Assembly: GCA_022925895.1 (NCBI GenBank) | Contig: JAKSYS010000047.1 | Span: forward strand, 99,469 to 163,468 | Direction: 5' to 3' | DNA: 64,000 nucleotides | Origin: Fragilaria crotonensis | Lineage: Eukaryota; Bacillariophyta; Fragilariophyceae; Fragilariales; Fragilariaceae | Shown: piece by piece, positions 42,648 through 53,333 of the stretch | How the letters are laid out: each line of letters starts with the position of its first letter | Numbering within the stretch: the stretch's first letter is position 1 | Notes under the pieces: model-generated | Told to the model about the DNA's origin: nothing | Database searches by the model: none | Seen by the model: the letters and a program-made list of their open reading frames with translations, nothing else | Position numbers and translations under genes: made by a program

Positions 42648-43230
42648 GGAAATGACGACCAGACAACCTCGACAAAATCAGCAACTCAGTCTCTGGTTAC
42701 GCCGTCAATCCTATCTCACACTACTACGCGTCGACTGCAAGAACTCGAGGCTCTTTTTCGTAATCAACAAAATGCTATTGAAGCAAATGCTCAGATGGGA
42801 AAGCAAATGGATCAAGCCCTCCAGCAAACAATCACCACTCTTCAAGAAAACAGCGACAAACTGGTTCTCACTATGGAAAGGCAACAAGATACTCATGTAC
42901 AGCTAGTCGAACTAAGTTCACGAGTCTCTCGCTTGACAGATGTTCTGGACCGGATGGCGATTCAGATCGAAGCCTTAACTACAATTGCAGTTAACAATAA
43001 AAATCAACAAGCGACAAGCGAGAATCACGTTGAAGGAACCAGAAGACGATCCATTGAGGAAATGTCCCATCAAGCGGCCTCGGAAATGGACTGGGACAAT
43101 GTATGACTGAGAAACTGTCAAGCACAGGTTGGGACGCTCACACGCACGACTTTGGGAAAACATCAACCACAGATAAAGTACAGTCGCCAAACAAAAAGAA
43201 GTCAAGACAACACCAGGAACTCTCCAGTGT
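42648..43230 (+). pseudogene. LINE-C ORF1 fragment, 3' half
   Basis: Continues the LINE-C ORF1 from 4897. It has a Thr/Ser-rich segment, RRLQELEALFRNQQN and a coiled coil (ITTLQENSDKLVLTMERQQD), matching LINE-D (RRLNELEALFRRQQQ, LLTMERQQDSH). Several frames are used. Homology to LINE-D continues through SPNKKKSRQHQE at about 43190 and then stops near 43230, where LINE-E leader sequence appears to begin. No ORF2 belonging to LINE-C is present. Confidence 0.75.
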
Positions 43231-43797
43231 CAGTGCATATTTCATTCTTGCTACTGTGCAATCGTCTAATCGCGCACAGTCTACTATCTACAGTCGTTGA
43301 CATGCATGACGCATGTGCAACTCCGACTAGTTTAGCTTAAGGTCGATGTACTCCATCGGCTCACAACTTTAACTTAGCCTAAAACTATTACCTCCACTGC
43401 ATTCTTGCCGGTCTACGATCGTAAGGGTGAAGAGGTACAGTTGTTGCTTCGTCCCCATCTATAACTCACGACATCACTATCACCGACACCCTCGCCACTG
43501 CGCACTTCGTCGGATATCGCCGCTCTTCCGTTCATTGTGCTGTCGTGTTCTCCCTCTTCTGTTTCTGACGGTCTCGCACTAACTCGACTCCCAAGCGAGC
43601 CAACGTATGTGAAGCTGCCGTACTAGAGAGGGTCTCACAGGTTATGAGCCCAAACGTATACGATTGAATTCTGCGCCACTCGAATAAGTCTGCGTTCTCT
43701 CGTGTTCTTTGTGTCGTACGATACCAAGAACCACGTTACCACTCCGATTCGGAATCATCCATCCAGGACCGCATATTTCTGAAGACCTGATATTAAC
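43231..43797. other. Probable LINE-E 5' leader, no gene seen
   Basis: About 570 bases between the end of LINE-C homology and the ORF1 ATG at 43798. It is pyrimidine-rich around 43430-43600. No ORF or repeat is convincing. The exact LINE-E start cannot be fixed. Confidence 0.45.
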
Positions 43798-45654
43798 ATG
43801 TCAGGCGCAGGGGAGCTCCGGCACGATGATGACTGTCTCGTTGTCACCATCGACATTGTGGACTGCCCAATGGCGGAAATCCCACTCACAGAAGTCTTCA
43901 ACGTCCTTACGAAGACACTTCTTGACAACTACCACGACGTGATCCCGATTCGGTCCTCCAACAACTCCAAGATACCACCTGGCTCTCGGAGGATTTGATA
44001 CCTTTGCTGACGGACTCTGGTTTCGGCATGTATCACGCCCGTGATCGCAATCACATCATCTCGTTGCGAAAGCCTGCATTGCAGCGCTTGATCAACCAGC
44101 GCCTCAAAGATCGCTCTCGTCCTTCGACCTCGTCCATGTCCCTGTCCTGATCCGTTTTCTTATGTCTGCGATCGACATCCGAAACCACCAGGATCCTCGG
44201 TTGCTTCCGATAGCGTACACGAGAGCCGTTCCGGCACTCCCGACGAGGAGGGCCGCCATCGGTAATCGACACATCCGTATATCGACACGCCACCTGTTCC
44301 CGCTACCACGGAAGAAGATCATCCCCGCCAAGTGTCAACGTCGATACTAGCGACGATCCTGTCATCACCGTCCCGACCTTTCGAGGACAACCGGTCGATA
44401 CCCGACCCACCGGTGGCCACGGGCCACCAATGGCCGCTGATCGCTTTCAGAGTCCACCCGACGCGGTCCCGCCTCGCCCGTTATTCAATTCCGCAGCGAC
44501 AAATCGTACGGGAACGTTGACCCGTACGCCTACTCGCATGCACCCTTTTTCAGCCGAAGTGACCTTCGGTGCCGAATCTTTTGAAGATTACATGTGCCAA
44601 TTCATGTGCTCGACGAGGAGGGCAACAGTCTAAGGTGCGATGCCGAGAACGGTGGGGACAATCAAAGGGCTCACCTCCTGGTGCCGGTAGAAAACCTGAA
44701 TCGCGCAAGACAAGCTCTCGCAATCTACAAAGAAAGCATCTCTCCGTTCAGCCTACGAGAAAACCACTTTGCGGAAAGAATCGCTCAAGCCCACCCAGCG
44801 GAGATTTACGTACCGACAGCGGCAGCAAACCACAATCTCAATCTAATCAAGGGCCTCAGCACAACTACCACGTGGGAAAACGCACCCTCCATCCATCCGG
44901 CAACCTCCAAACAACACATCACCGACACCAACATATCGACCACCAAGCATGGAATCCCAGACCAAACGATATTCGGACACTGCACAAAGAGAGTTTCCAG
45001 ATTTGACCCCTCGATTCCAAACAAAGAAGGATACACAGCAACGGTTAGAAAGCACCACTCAACAATCCATGACGGACACAAGCACCACAAACTCACTCAT
45101 GACTAAGTCGCTGGCGACTCAACAACGTTTCCACGAATTGGGAAAGCGTTATTCGACAACAGAACATTGACATCCGAGCACATCAGGCGGCTTTCCTCGC
45201 CGTGAACACACGTTTTGACGATCTAGAAGAACGAGTGATCACTACGATGACCTTCTGTAAAGATACATCACAGAATGTTCTGGAACTCCGGAAAGAAACA
45301 AATGAAAACATTCTGGGCATGAGACAGGAAGCATCTGCACAGGCTGCCGAATTTCGACAAACGTTTGCTCATTTAACTAAGATGATGACATCTCTGGCAG
45401 GCTCCTCCGGCTCAACAGATGCTGACGAAGACGATTCCACTGCATCAAGCGATCAATCCGACAACATGTCGGTACAATCTTTGGACACAACAAAACATGG
45501 CACCTCGCCAAGAAAACAGAAAGGGAAAAGGAGGCGACAAAACCGAAACCTCGACTCTATCACAAAGAACCACAATCCCAAACCCGATCAGGATCCAAGT
45601 GCACATACAAAGAAAATAGCACACCTGACGAAGGGGAGACATAATGACCGATAA
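43798..45654 (+). pseudogene. LINE-E ORF1 gag-like protein, frameshifted
   Basis: Starts at the ATG at 43798 (MSGAGELRHDDD) and runs over at least four frames. The middle segment (44594-45106) reads AHLLVPVENLNRARQALAIY, matching the LLVP...YKEYKARLNP region of LINE-A ORF1. The C-terminal 150 residues (45202-45654) are predicted coiled coil (RFDDLEERVITTMTF, ENILGMRQEASAQ) followed by a Ser/Asp-rich stretch and a basic tail (RKQKGKRRRQNR). The role is inferred to be RNA binding. The region 43990-44590 is the most degraded. Confidence 0.65.
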
Positions 45655-45678
45655 CATGACGGGAGACACCTTCAGGAC

Positions 45679-46796
45679 ATGAGGCCGACGACGGAAACAC
45701 AAGAAGTAACTATAACACAAAATCTCAGCAATCAAACAAATGTTCATATCAATCGTACTACAACTAATACTGACACCATACCCAATCTAAGACCGGGTCG
45801 CAACCACAATCGGAAAACTGACACCATCGACGTACACAGCTCCTCGGCGATTCACACCTCGAAAAGACGACAAAGATATACGGATCTTCTTTCAAAATGT
45901 TAAGGGACTTACATACAGCTTCACAGGAGAGGACTACGACTACTATATGACAAGCACACAGGCTATCGGTGCCGATATAATGGTATGGCTGAAACAAACA
46001 CTGCATGGCAACATCATCATCTCAGAACGCTGTTTTCCTCAGAGCAGGCAAACACTTTGGAACGGCAAAAGTCTCATTCGGCTTTCCCACAGAGGCTATC
46101 GATGCGGTGCCCGAAGGAAACATTCCAATCGGGTGGATCAATCTGTCCACTAGAACCTGGTGCCCATGTCGCACGGAGAACACATACTGACCCTACCGGT
46201 CTCGGCAGATGGTGTGGCCACACATTTGCGGGAAAAGCAAATACATTCCTCTCCATCATAACAGCATACAGTTTGCACAGGCTCGATTAGCACCTCACCA
46301 GTGGGGAGCGCTTTCAATCGGACAGACATCTCAGGCGATCTCAAAACCTCACGGCTCCCGACCACGAAAGATCATGATCACGGACCTTATCTCGGCGATC
46401 ACACATCTCCAACAATCAGGACATTCCATCATCCTTATGCTCGACTCAAACGCCCAGATAACAGGCGATCTTGATCTTCAACGCCTGCAACGAAATTGCG
46501 ACCTCCACGACCTTCACGAGAAACATCCAGCCCCTTCAACCTATATCGGCTCAGAGGCACGGAGGATAGACCATATGTTCGGATGCTCTCAATTCCTACA
46601 GGCGATGACGCGCTCCGGTTCCTTGTCATATCTGGACGGTCCACAATCCGATCACAGGGGCCTGTTTGTAGACATAGATCCCAACACGATACTGGGCCAA
46701 CCCCTGACAAAGCAGAATATCGAATCTCCACGATCGCGATCACTTAAGTCCGGAAACCCAGAACTGGTGGAAGCATATCATGCGGCAATGAAACAG
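45679..46796 (+). pseudogene. LINE-E ORF2: endonuclease, interrupted by Copia
   Basis: APE-type endonuclease over several frames. IRIFFQNVKGLTYSFTGEDY (about 45875) gives the Asn motif. MAETN (about 45985) gives Glu. LGRWCGHTF, IILMLDSNAQ (D-x-N, about 46435), ARRIDHMFG and QSDHRGLFVDI (about 46645) follow. The last frame reads AYHAAMKQ at 46796, where the Copia LTR begins. Removing the Copia element and one duplicated acag restores AMKQYYKEHKM in frame, which confirms the insertion point. Confidence 0.8.
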
Positions 46797-47014
46797 TGTT
46801 AATCCTACAAGTAGATCATCCTTGCAGGAAAGCATGTCTTGATTCAGTTATGAATTATCTAAAACATAGAAAAGTGAGCATTACCTTGTTCGGAGTCATC
46901 CTTCAATCCCGAGTCGTACTGTGCAGATGTAGTACCGTATAATGGTACTTGATACTTGATACATGATTCATAGCATCCTGAATGATACAGTACCGGTAGC
47001 TTGTAATATCAACA
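46797..47014 (-). repeat. Copia 3' LTR
   Basis: 218 bp, plus-strand tgttaatcc to atcaaca, identical to 53116-53333. The inner edge has gcggggac on the minus strand, a plausible polypurine tract. Between it and the RNase H stop (47015-47197) I see no other feature. Confidence 0.93.
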
Positions 47015-47197
47015 GTCCCCGCGACTCTGAATTAAGTTCCTGAATCAGAGGCGAATCACACTTCCTGAACCGATCGACAGAGGCCCCGGCTACGTCGTTA
47101 ACATATATAACCCTGCGACGGTCACCTACTGTTTTCGATGGACAGTTACCATTATATCGCGACTACCCAATTCGTGTCCCCGGGTGTTGGTCGTCGA

Positions 47198-47720
47198 TTA
47201 CCAGAGTATGTTATGCAACAACTCCTTCATCTTCGGTCCTGGCATTAACTTTGTCAAGATATCTGCCAAGTTCGTCTGTGTGTTTTCTTTTGCCACCCTG
47301 ATGGTCCCGGCAGCAATCGCTTCGCGTACGCGGTGAAAGTTAATTGCAGCGTGCTTCTTCTTGAGTGTCGATTCAGGTCGGGAATTAGTCACAACTGCCG
47401 AATTATCACAAAACACGGAGCATTCCTCGGTTAGCGGAACACCCATCATCCGCAGTTTGTAACGTAGTCCCTCTATCATCTCAATCGATAGTCGCATTGC
47501 AAGTAACTCTGAACCATACGTAGACGCCTCGACCGTATTCTGCCTCTTGGAAAACCAAAGTATCGGCGCTCGATTAACGAATATTAAGATCCCTGAATGT
47601 GACCTCCTTGTCTCTCTACACCCTGCGTGGTCAGCATCCACGAAACATGACATTGTGACATCCTTTCCACGTGGCGTCGGCATGTTTTCGGGTATTGCTT
47701 CGGCTGCGTCGGGGTAGAAC
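47198..47720 (-). pseudogene. Copia RNase H domain
   Basis: RNase H of the pol polyprotein. It reads SCFVDADHAGC (Asp), TYGSELLAMR (Glu), FCDNSAVV (Asp) and TNLADILTKLM (Asp), which is the usual Copia set. It ends at LLHNILW. It is one base out of frame with the RT upstream; the shift falls near 47710, where CDWSEFYPDA would be expected and a G appears to be missing. Confidence 0.9.
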
Positions 47721-48940
47721 TCGACCAGTCACATTTGACGAATCGCTCACCTCGGAATGTCGGGATCGTATCGTCGAACACCATTGTCGATCTCGGATGA
47801 TGCTTTAAGTATGCAAAAATATGGAAGACTTGTTCTAAATGTCCTTGTCGTGCCGATACCAAGTACCGCGACATTAACGACACCGGCATCAAAACATCAA
47901 TCCTCCCAATTTCGCAAATCCATCTGAGGACGCCAATCAAACCTTGATAGTAGTTCAATTGTTTGCTCCCCAACTCCGCTGAAAGGTCTAACTCAGGCCG
48001 GTATCCACTTGCCAGCGGAGTCTTTGCATTTGGCAACAGTCTGAGATCGGCATCTTCAAGTTCCTTTTCCAGGTCGGCGATCGCCTTCTTCACGTATGAA
48101 GTTGACTCGAACGCCCACCGCACCTTATCGGGCTCGTCAGAATCTGGGATACGGAATTTCTTTATGTCAACGCCCAAATAAGTATCTGGTTCTTTAATGC
48201 TCCCGGGCTTCAAGGTAAAACGCTGTCCCAGGGCATCCATAAAGCCCTCCGGATCTATTCCTTGAAAAATCAAGTCGTCCACGTACGATATGACGTACTC
48301 GTAGACTTTGTCCCCGTTCGGTTTGACCGCCGCTTTCATCCACAGATCAGGGTCAGCTTTCGACGACGCGAAGCCCAGTTCCCTTAAATTCTTAGCCAAG
48401 TAGTCGCGAAACGATCTTCCGCTCGATCTTAAGCCATAGAGAGCTTTCGCGATTATAGCTCTTTTACCATTGTACTCAGGTCCTAATTGATCAGTAAACT
48501 TAGTCCACACCTTTTCCTTATTCGGTGCCGCCAGGTAAGCATTTTGAATATCACACGACAAGAGGTCTAAATCGTTGAGAGCGGCCAAGAGGAAGAAGAG
48601 TCTCACCGTATCTCTGCTCACGACAGACGCAAACGTTTGTTCCTTCGTTGCCTCGGTCATATTGCCTCGCGCTACCAATCTGGCCTTTCTAGTAAGGTCC
48701 ATTTTGATGTCGAAGACAAAATATGTATCAACGAACTCGTACCCAGGTGGAACTTTTGTGTCGTCGTCTTCGATAAACTCGAATGCAGGGAAAACGTTCC
48801 GAATCTCTTTTTCGATCGCCTTCGTCCAGAAATCCGTTCCCGTTCTCTTGTCGATCGCTAACGCATGGGCGACACTTTTCGGGAGTTCTAATCCGTATTT
48901 GTGTGAAACCGACCAATATTTCGACTTGACCTTTTTTTAG
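47721..48940 (-). pseudogene. Copia reverse transcriptase
   Basis: RT domain reading KARLVARGNMT, FASVVSRDTVR, DLLSCDIQNAYL (motif A), AIIAKALYGLRSSGR and ISYVDDLIFQG (motif C, YVDD). Next come PDTYLGVDIKKF and LRWICEIGRIDVLMPVSLMS. The frame is open from 48702 to about 47720; upstream it continues to about 48940, where it is one base out of register with the integrase frame, at a run of seven T on the plus strand (48933-48939). Confidence 0.92.
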
Positions 48941-50985
48941 AATCCTTTCTCGTTTCTTGAGTACAAATGGAACCCACCATCGGAACGCTGGTTCGTTTGA
49001 CAGGTTGTTTGTAACGGCGTAGTCGGCAACTTGAACTGGGTAAGAGTCCTTTAAATCTGCCAGCGGTACCCAAGTACTGGAACCGTCTTTCCATTCGACT
49101 AATAGGCGCCAGCCCTTTGTCGTTCTCTTTGGTTTCGGTCCAGTCTTGGTAGAGTAGTACGCCTCGTCCTCTCGTAGCGCACTATGACTCTTTTCGTGGT
49201 CAACGATCTCCTGCATCACTTGCAAGCGTCGACCATCGTCATCTATTTGCGAGTATAAACACTCAGCAATTAGATTCGCAGTGTATGTCTCCTCCGTCCC
49301 GTCCTCGAAACACACAAGGTATTCGCGGGAATCCAATAAAGGATTTGGGTTTGACGATCCAATTGGCTTTCCGTCATGATCTCTTTTTCGGCTTTTCACG
49401 GTGCCGCGAAGGATATCTCCGCCGCGGTCGGTTACTATCTCAGCAGTTAAGTACTGATCAAAAGCCTCCGGGGTATAATCATCAGCGTCGGAGCGTCGGA
49501 ATTCTCCTCCGTCCTCCGTTGCGTCATTCAAGTCCCCGAAGATGTCAACCAGGGGAAACTGATTTTCACCAAGCTCTTCCGCCACCTCCTCGTTTGTCCG
49601 CTTATCCCCTATCTTCTCTTCTATCGATTCCAACAATTCCGCGATCTCCTCCCTTCGATCTGCACGTTCATCAGGTGTTAGGGCCCAGAACGTGCTCCTC
49701 ACGATTGGCTTTGCCGACTTCGGTAACAGGAACGCTGCGTCCCCGCCACCATAATCTTCTGCTGGCCCTAACCAGCATGCCAACTTCCGCTCGTTGTCAT
49801 TGTCGAGGTAAGAAATAACTTCGTACCAACCATGCATAACGTAGAGCGAAATATCTGGTGTCCACCCATGGACCTGTTCGAAGGCAGAGCGTCCTTGTAG
49901 ATCCGGATGTGTCCCCGCAACGAAGGATCTGATCCTTGCGCAAAGGTTGACGAGATAATTCCAGAGTCTTCTTGGTGATCGCGTCTTGTCTTGGAATCTT
50001 CGGATCATCCTCTTCAACTCTCTGATGTCCAATTCAGCCTTGTTCTGAAACGGTGAATAGGGTTCCGTGTACTTCGGATCAATTGAATACTTCGGATCCT
50101 CTTCTTCCACTCGCCCCATCCTTCCATTGTGGCGTCGTTATCGCACAACAATACTTGGAATTCCCACTTTCTTGACAAAATCATCTAGCGCATAGATTGA
50201 CTCGTTCTTACGCTCCATCGGGTAAGCCTTCGTGTATCCCCGGCCATTCCCAATAATGTGAGCATATCGTTGCGAATCAATTGATTTGATCTTCGGTTCC
50301 ATTATGTCGGCGTAAAACATCCCCTCAACCTTGATAGCGCAGATGTGCCATCTGAGTTTTAAAACGTCGCGTCGCTGGATTCGGTATCGACCGGATTCCT
50401 TGTTGTGGTCACCTTCAAGGAGTTCTTTGCCGTCTCTAATCCAACCATCCAGCGTCGTGCCACATTTTCTGGGGTTACATCGGAAGTCACATCTCCAGTT
50501 CGTATCGCCGCAATGCCAATCTCCTCCGAGCTCGCATCCGCTGTCGTCGTAAGTGCTGCGACCCTTCGCAGTATCGGGTCGGTCTGATTCAGCAGATTTA
50601 CTTCGTTTGCGATTTGCATTTCGAAGGGGAACTGGCTCGCTGCAAGAACCTGCATGCAACTCTTGATCTTCTGTTTCGTTGCCTTGGAGTGTAGGACCTT
50701 CAAGCGCCTTGCTCGCAAGTTCGTAATCTCCTCTTCGTCTTCGGAGTCCAACACATCCTCCTCCGCGAGCGAGAGCGCGAAGGTGTGGGGGAATCCACTC
50801 AACGTCGGAGGTGAGTTCGACATGCAGGGCAGTATTATCAAGCTCGTCTTGGGTTGGGGGTCTCGAATCAAAGCCGGCAACAACTCCTTCGAGGGTAAAA
50901 GGGATTCGTAGGGGTTCGGACGGAACGAGAATACCGAATATCGAGTCAGGTGCATGTTGCCTGTGTCGTTCGTCGACGTGGACAT
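48941..50985 (-). pseudogene. Copia integrase with chromodomain-like C-terminus
   Basis: The integrase core is split over three frames: FYADIMEPKIKS (first Asp, about 50320), DNDATMEG (second Asp, about 50135, at a frame change) and SPFQNKAELDIRELKRM (Glu, about 50040). The long 48728-50119 frame continues through an acidic region (EEIAELLESIEEKIGD) to GWRLLVEWKDGSSTWVPL (about 49110) and EPAFRWWVPFVLKKRER. That segment has the W-x-DGS-x-TW-x-P pattern of a chromodomain-like module and may target integration to chromatin. The N-terminal gag-pre-integrase part is poorly resolved. Confidence 0.85.
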
Positions 50986-51002
50986 CGTTGTCCCGGAGCT
51001 GG

Positions 51003-51311
51003 TTAGGGGGAAAGTAACGAAAATGGTAAGGAGTCTCCGAAGTAAAGAGCTTCGTTAATGATTATCACATACGTGGCCCCGGAAGTCGGACAATCGTAGG
51101 CCGTTGCAACCGTTGCGATAGGAATCTGCTTCGACGGGTAATCAGGCGAATAAGCCTCGACCTCAGCTGATCTCCCGGTATACTCGAGAACCACGCAATT
51201 ACTTCCTGCCACGCATGTGTCGGCGTGAGAGTCCATCTCGCACCGACCCGAACGATGACACTCTCCGTGTATTGCATTGTAATCCACTGAGTATACCTCC
51301 CGCGAAACCAT
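51003..51311 (-). pseudogene. Copia aspartic protease
   Basis: A retropepsin-type protease fragment of about 102 residues. The active-site region is CEMDSHADTCVAGSN (about 51230), followed by ATVATAYDCPTSGATYVII and EALYFGDSLPFSLLSP. It lies between gag and integrase, as in Copia. It would process the Gag-Pol polyprotein after dimerisation. The frame differs from that of gag immediately upstream and from the integrase downstream. Confidence 0.85.
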
Positions 51312-52696
51312 CGCAACGGTTCTGCATTGTCAGGCCTTATCCAGCTTCTGCTTCTTCTTGTGAGCGCCGCGACCGAATTCCTTCCCGGCCGCTTCATCTG
51401 CGCTTGACTCATGGTCATCATCGCCATCATTGTCGTTTCCTTTGCCAGTTTCTTCATCTCGTTCTTCAACTCCTCCTTGATTTGTTTCTTTAAAGCGGCC
51501 ACGGATCTCTTGCCTTTCTTGTCTCCCCACTCCTTAAGCTGGTCTTTTGCTCCTGGCTCAGAAGTCGGAAGATCTTTGGCGGGTAATATTTATTCTCTAA
51601 CTTAAAACCCTTTGGCAACTTCCCTGCCTTCGCCGTCTTATCCGTCTTCTCACCGCTCTTCACGCCCGAAATGTTCCTTTCCTTACTTCTCTCGAGGGTT
51701 GCCCTGTTTTCCACGGTCGTCGACAGGTATTGCTGACATGCCTGGAAATTGTTCAGCAGCTTGGGATCGCCAAGCACCACTGAGACGGCAGATTCCAATT
51801 TCGGATCGGTAATTCCTTGAGAAAATCAGCAACTTTCTTGGATTCGGGACGGCCTCGGTTGGATCACAATCAAGGATTTCATTGTGAGCGGTCTGGTGGA
51901 CATTGATAAAATCTTGGAATTTATACTGGCGACGCGACCCACTGTAGGACGCGTTCGCGATCGACGCGTAGGCTTTGTTCTTACGTGTGATCTTGGACGC
52001 GGTGCCTTCACACTGCGTCTTCAATGCCAAGTACGCCTTCCGACCGTCCTGCGACCTCTCGAATTTCTTGATGTATGACCACCCTTCTCCGTTTACGACA
52101 AATGTCTTCAATTCCCGATAGAATCGAGGGTTATCCATTCGTAATGTCGTCCCTCGAGTACCGTCGCTTCAATAAGGTACTCCATTGGACTTCCAAAGTC
52201 CGCTGGATCAAGAACATTCTCTGGCGCTTCCTTTCGTCCCTGGTGAGGTAAACGAGTGGGATCTTCGCAGCACTAAGGATTTGACGAAGGTAATTCTGGA
52301 AGGACTCATTCCACAATGCCCAGTTGACCAACTTCTTAAGACTGTCAGGCTTGGATGCATCTTCGTCTTTGCTGCCTCCTTCTGTTCCTGGTATTCTTGG
52401 CACTTGGCCGTGAACTCAGGAACCTTGTCAGCTGTGAAACTTTCGGGGTTCGCTTCGAACCCGGTCCGCTTGCGCTCATCCGCCCAGAAACGGAAGCCTT
52501 TCAAGTTCTTCACTGCGATGAATGGCATCGTAACGTTGCCTGCTCCTCGCGGTGCAGATCTAGCAACACTCCTGGCAATCGAGTCGAGATCCGACTCAGT
52601 TGCGAGCATCAAGTCATTCGGGGTTGCAAATCCCTGAGCAATCAACCACGTGACAGTCGGGGCGTTAAAGCCGCATCGTTGGAGGGCAGCGTTCAT
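51312..52696 (-). pseudogene. Copia gag, frameshifted
   Basis: Starts at the ATG at 52696 (MNAALQRCGFNAPTV). The N-terminal part reads GFATPNDLMLATESDLDSI and LKGFRFWADERKRTG. It then changes frame near 52370 to SLKKLVNWALWNESFQNYL, again near 52135 to FYRELKTFVVNGEGW, and near 51800 to SAVSVVLGDPKLLNNFQAC. The C-terminus is basic and Met-rich and ends AAGKEFGRGAHKKKQ at about 51345. The arrangement matches the nucleocapsid precursor of diatom Copia elements as I remember them; no CCHC knuckle is evident. Confidence 0.75.
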
Positions 52697-53115
52697 GGTC
52701 GAGATATCGGTTCGGTGTGGTCTTGTGTGAAAATTCCTAAAGAAACAAGCAAGGGTATACAAGGGTGAAAACCGGGAATACCAACGCCTTCAGAGTGCCA
52801 ACATTTATGCCGATCGGATAATGACTTGCCTTAATCACATTTAGGAGATTTGTTGCGAATCGGTCTTTGAGAGACTGATTCGTTCCGTGCCACGGTCATT
52901 TACTTATCCGTATGGCACGTCTATCGTAGTATTGCGGTCTTTCGGGTATGAGAACACTCCCTACGCAATTTCTCATCAATTCCCGACGTAATCTGCTCAA
53001 CATCGTTTCATCACATGCGGCCATTCTTAGCCATGATGAAATGATCAACCGGTGATCTCCATACTACCGATCGGATGGCGCCATTCATGTCATTGAGCCG
53101 TTGGGTCTGATAAAC
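52697..53115 (-). other. Copia 5' leader and primer-binding site
   Basis: About 420 bases between the 5' LTR and the gag ATG without a gene. Directly next to the LTR the minus strand reads GTTTATCAGACCCAACG (53115-53099). The TATCAGA-CCA part resembles the complement of the initiator tRNA-Met 3' end used as primer by many Copia elements. The match is partial, so the primer assignment is tentative. Confidence 0.55.
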
Positions 53116-53333
53116 TGTTAATCCTACAAGTAGATCATCCTTGCAGGAAAGCATGTCTTGATTCAGTTATGAATTATCTAAAACATAGAAAAGTGAGCAT
53201 TACCTTGTTCGGAGTCATCCTTCAATCCCGAGTCGTACTGTGCAGATGTAGTACCGTATAATGGTACTTGATACTTGATACATGATTCATAGCATCCTGA
53301 ATGATACAGTACCGGTAGCTTGTAATATCAACA
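53116..53333 (-). repeat. Copia 5' LTR
   Basis: 218 bp, identical to the other LTR. LINE-E resumes with acagtattacaagg at 53334, repeating the acag of the left flank. Confidence 0.93.

Larger units (their letters stand above)
46797..53333 (-). mobile_element. Copia LTR retrotransposon (diatom CoDi-like)
   Basis: A 6537-bp element on the minus strand with identical 218-bp LTRs (46797-47014 and 53116-53333), TG...CA ends and an acag(t) target duplication in LINE-E ORF2. The domain order on the minus strand is gag, protease, integrase, RT, RNase H, which is the Copia order. The protease signature DSHADTCVAG and the integrase C-terminal domain recall the CoDi groups of diatoms. Identical LTRs imply a recent insertion, yet the coding region shows five or more frameshifts. 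Confidence 0.92.

Noticed and set aside
46797-53333. The 218-bp repeats considered as a tandem duplication of LINE-E
   Set aside because: They have TG...CA ends, enclose a complete Copia domain set in the opposite orientation and are flanked by acag(t), so they are LTRs.
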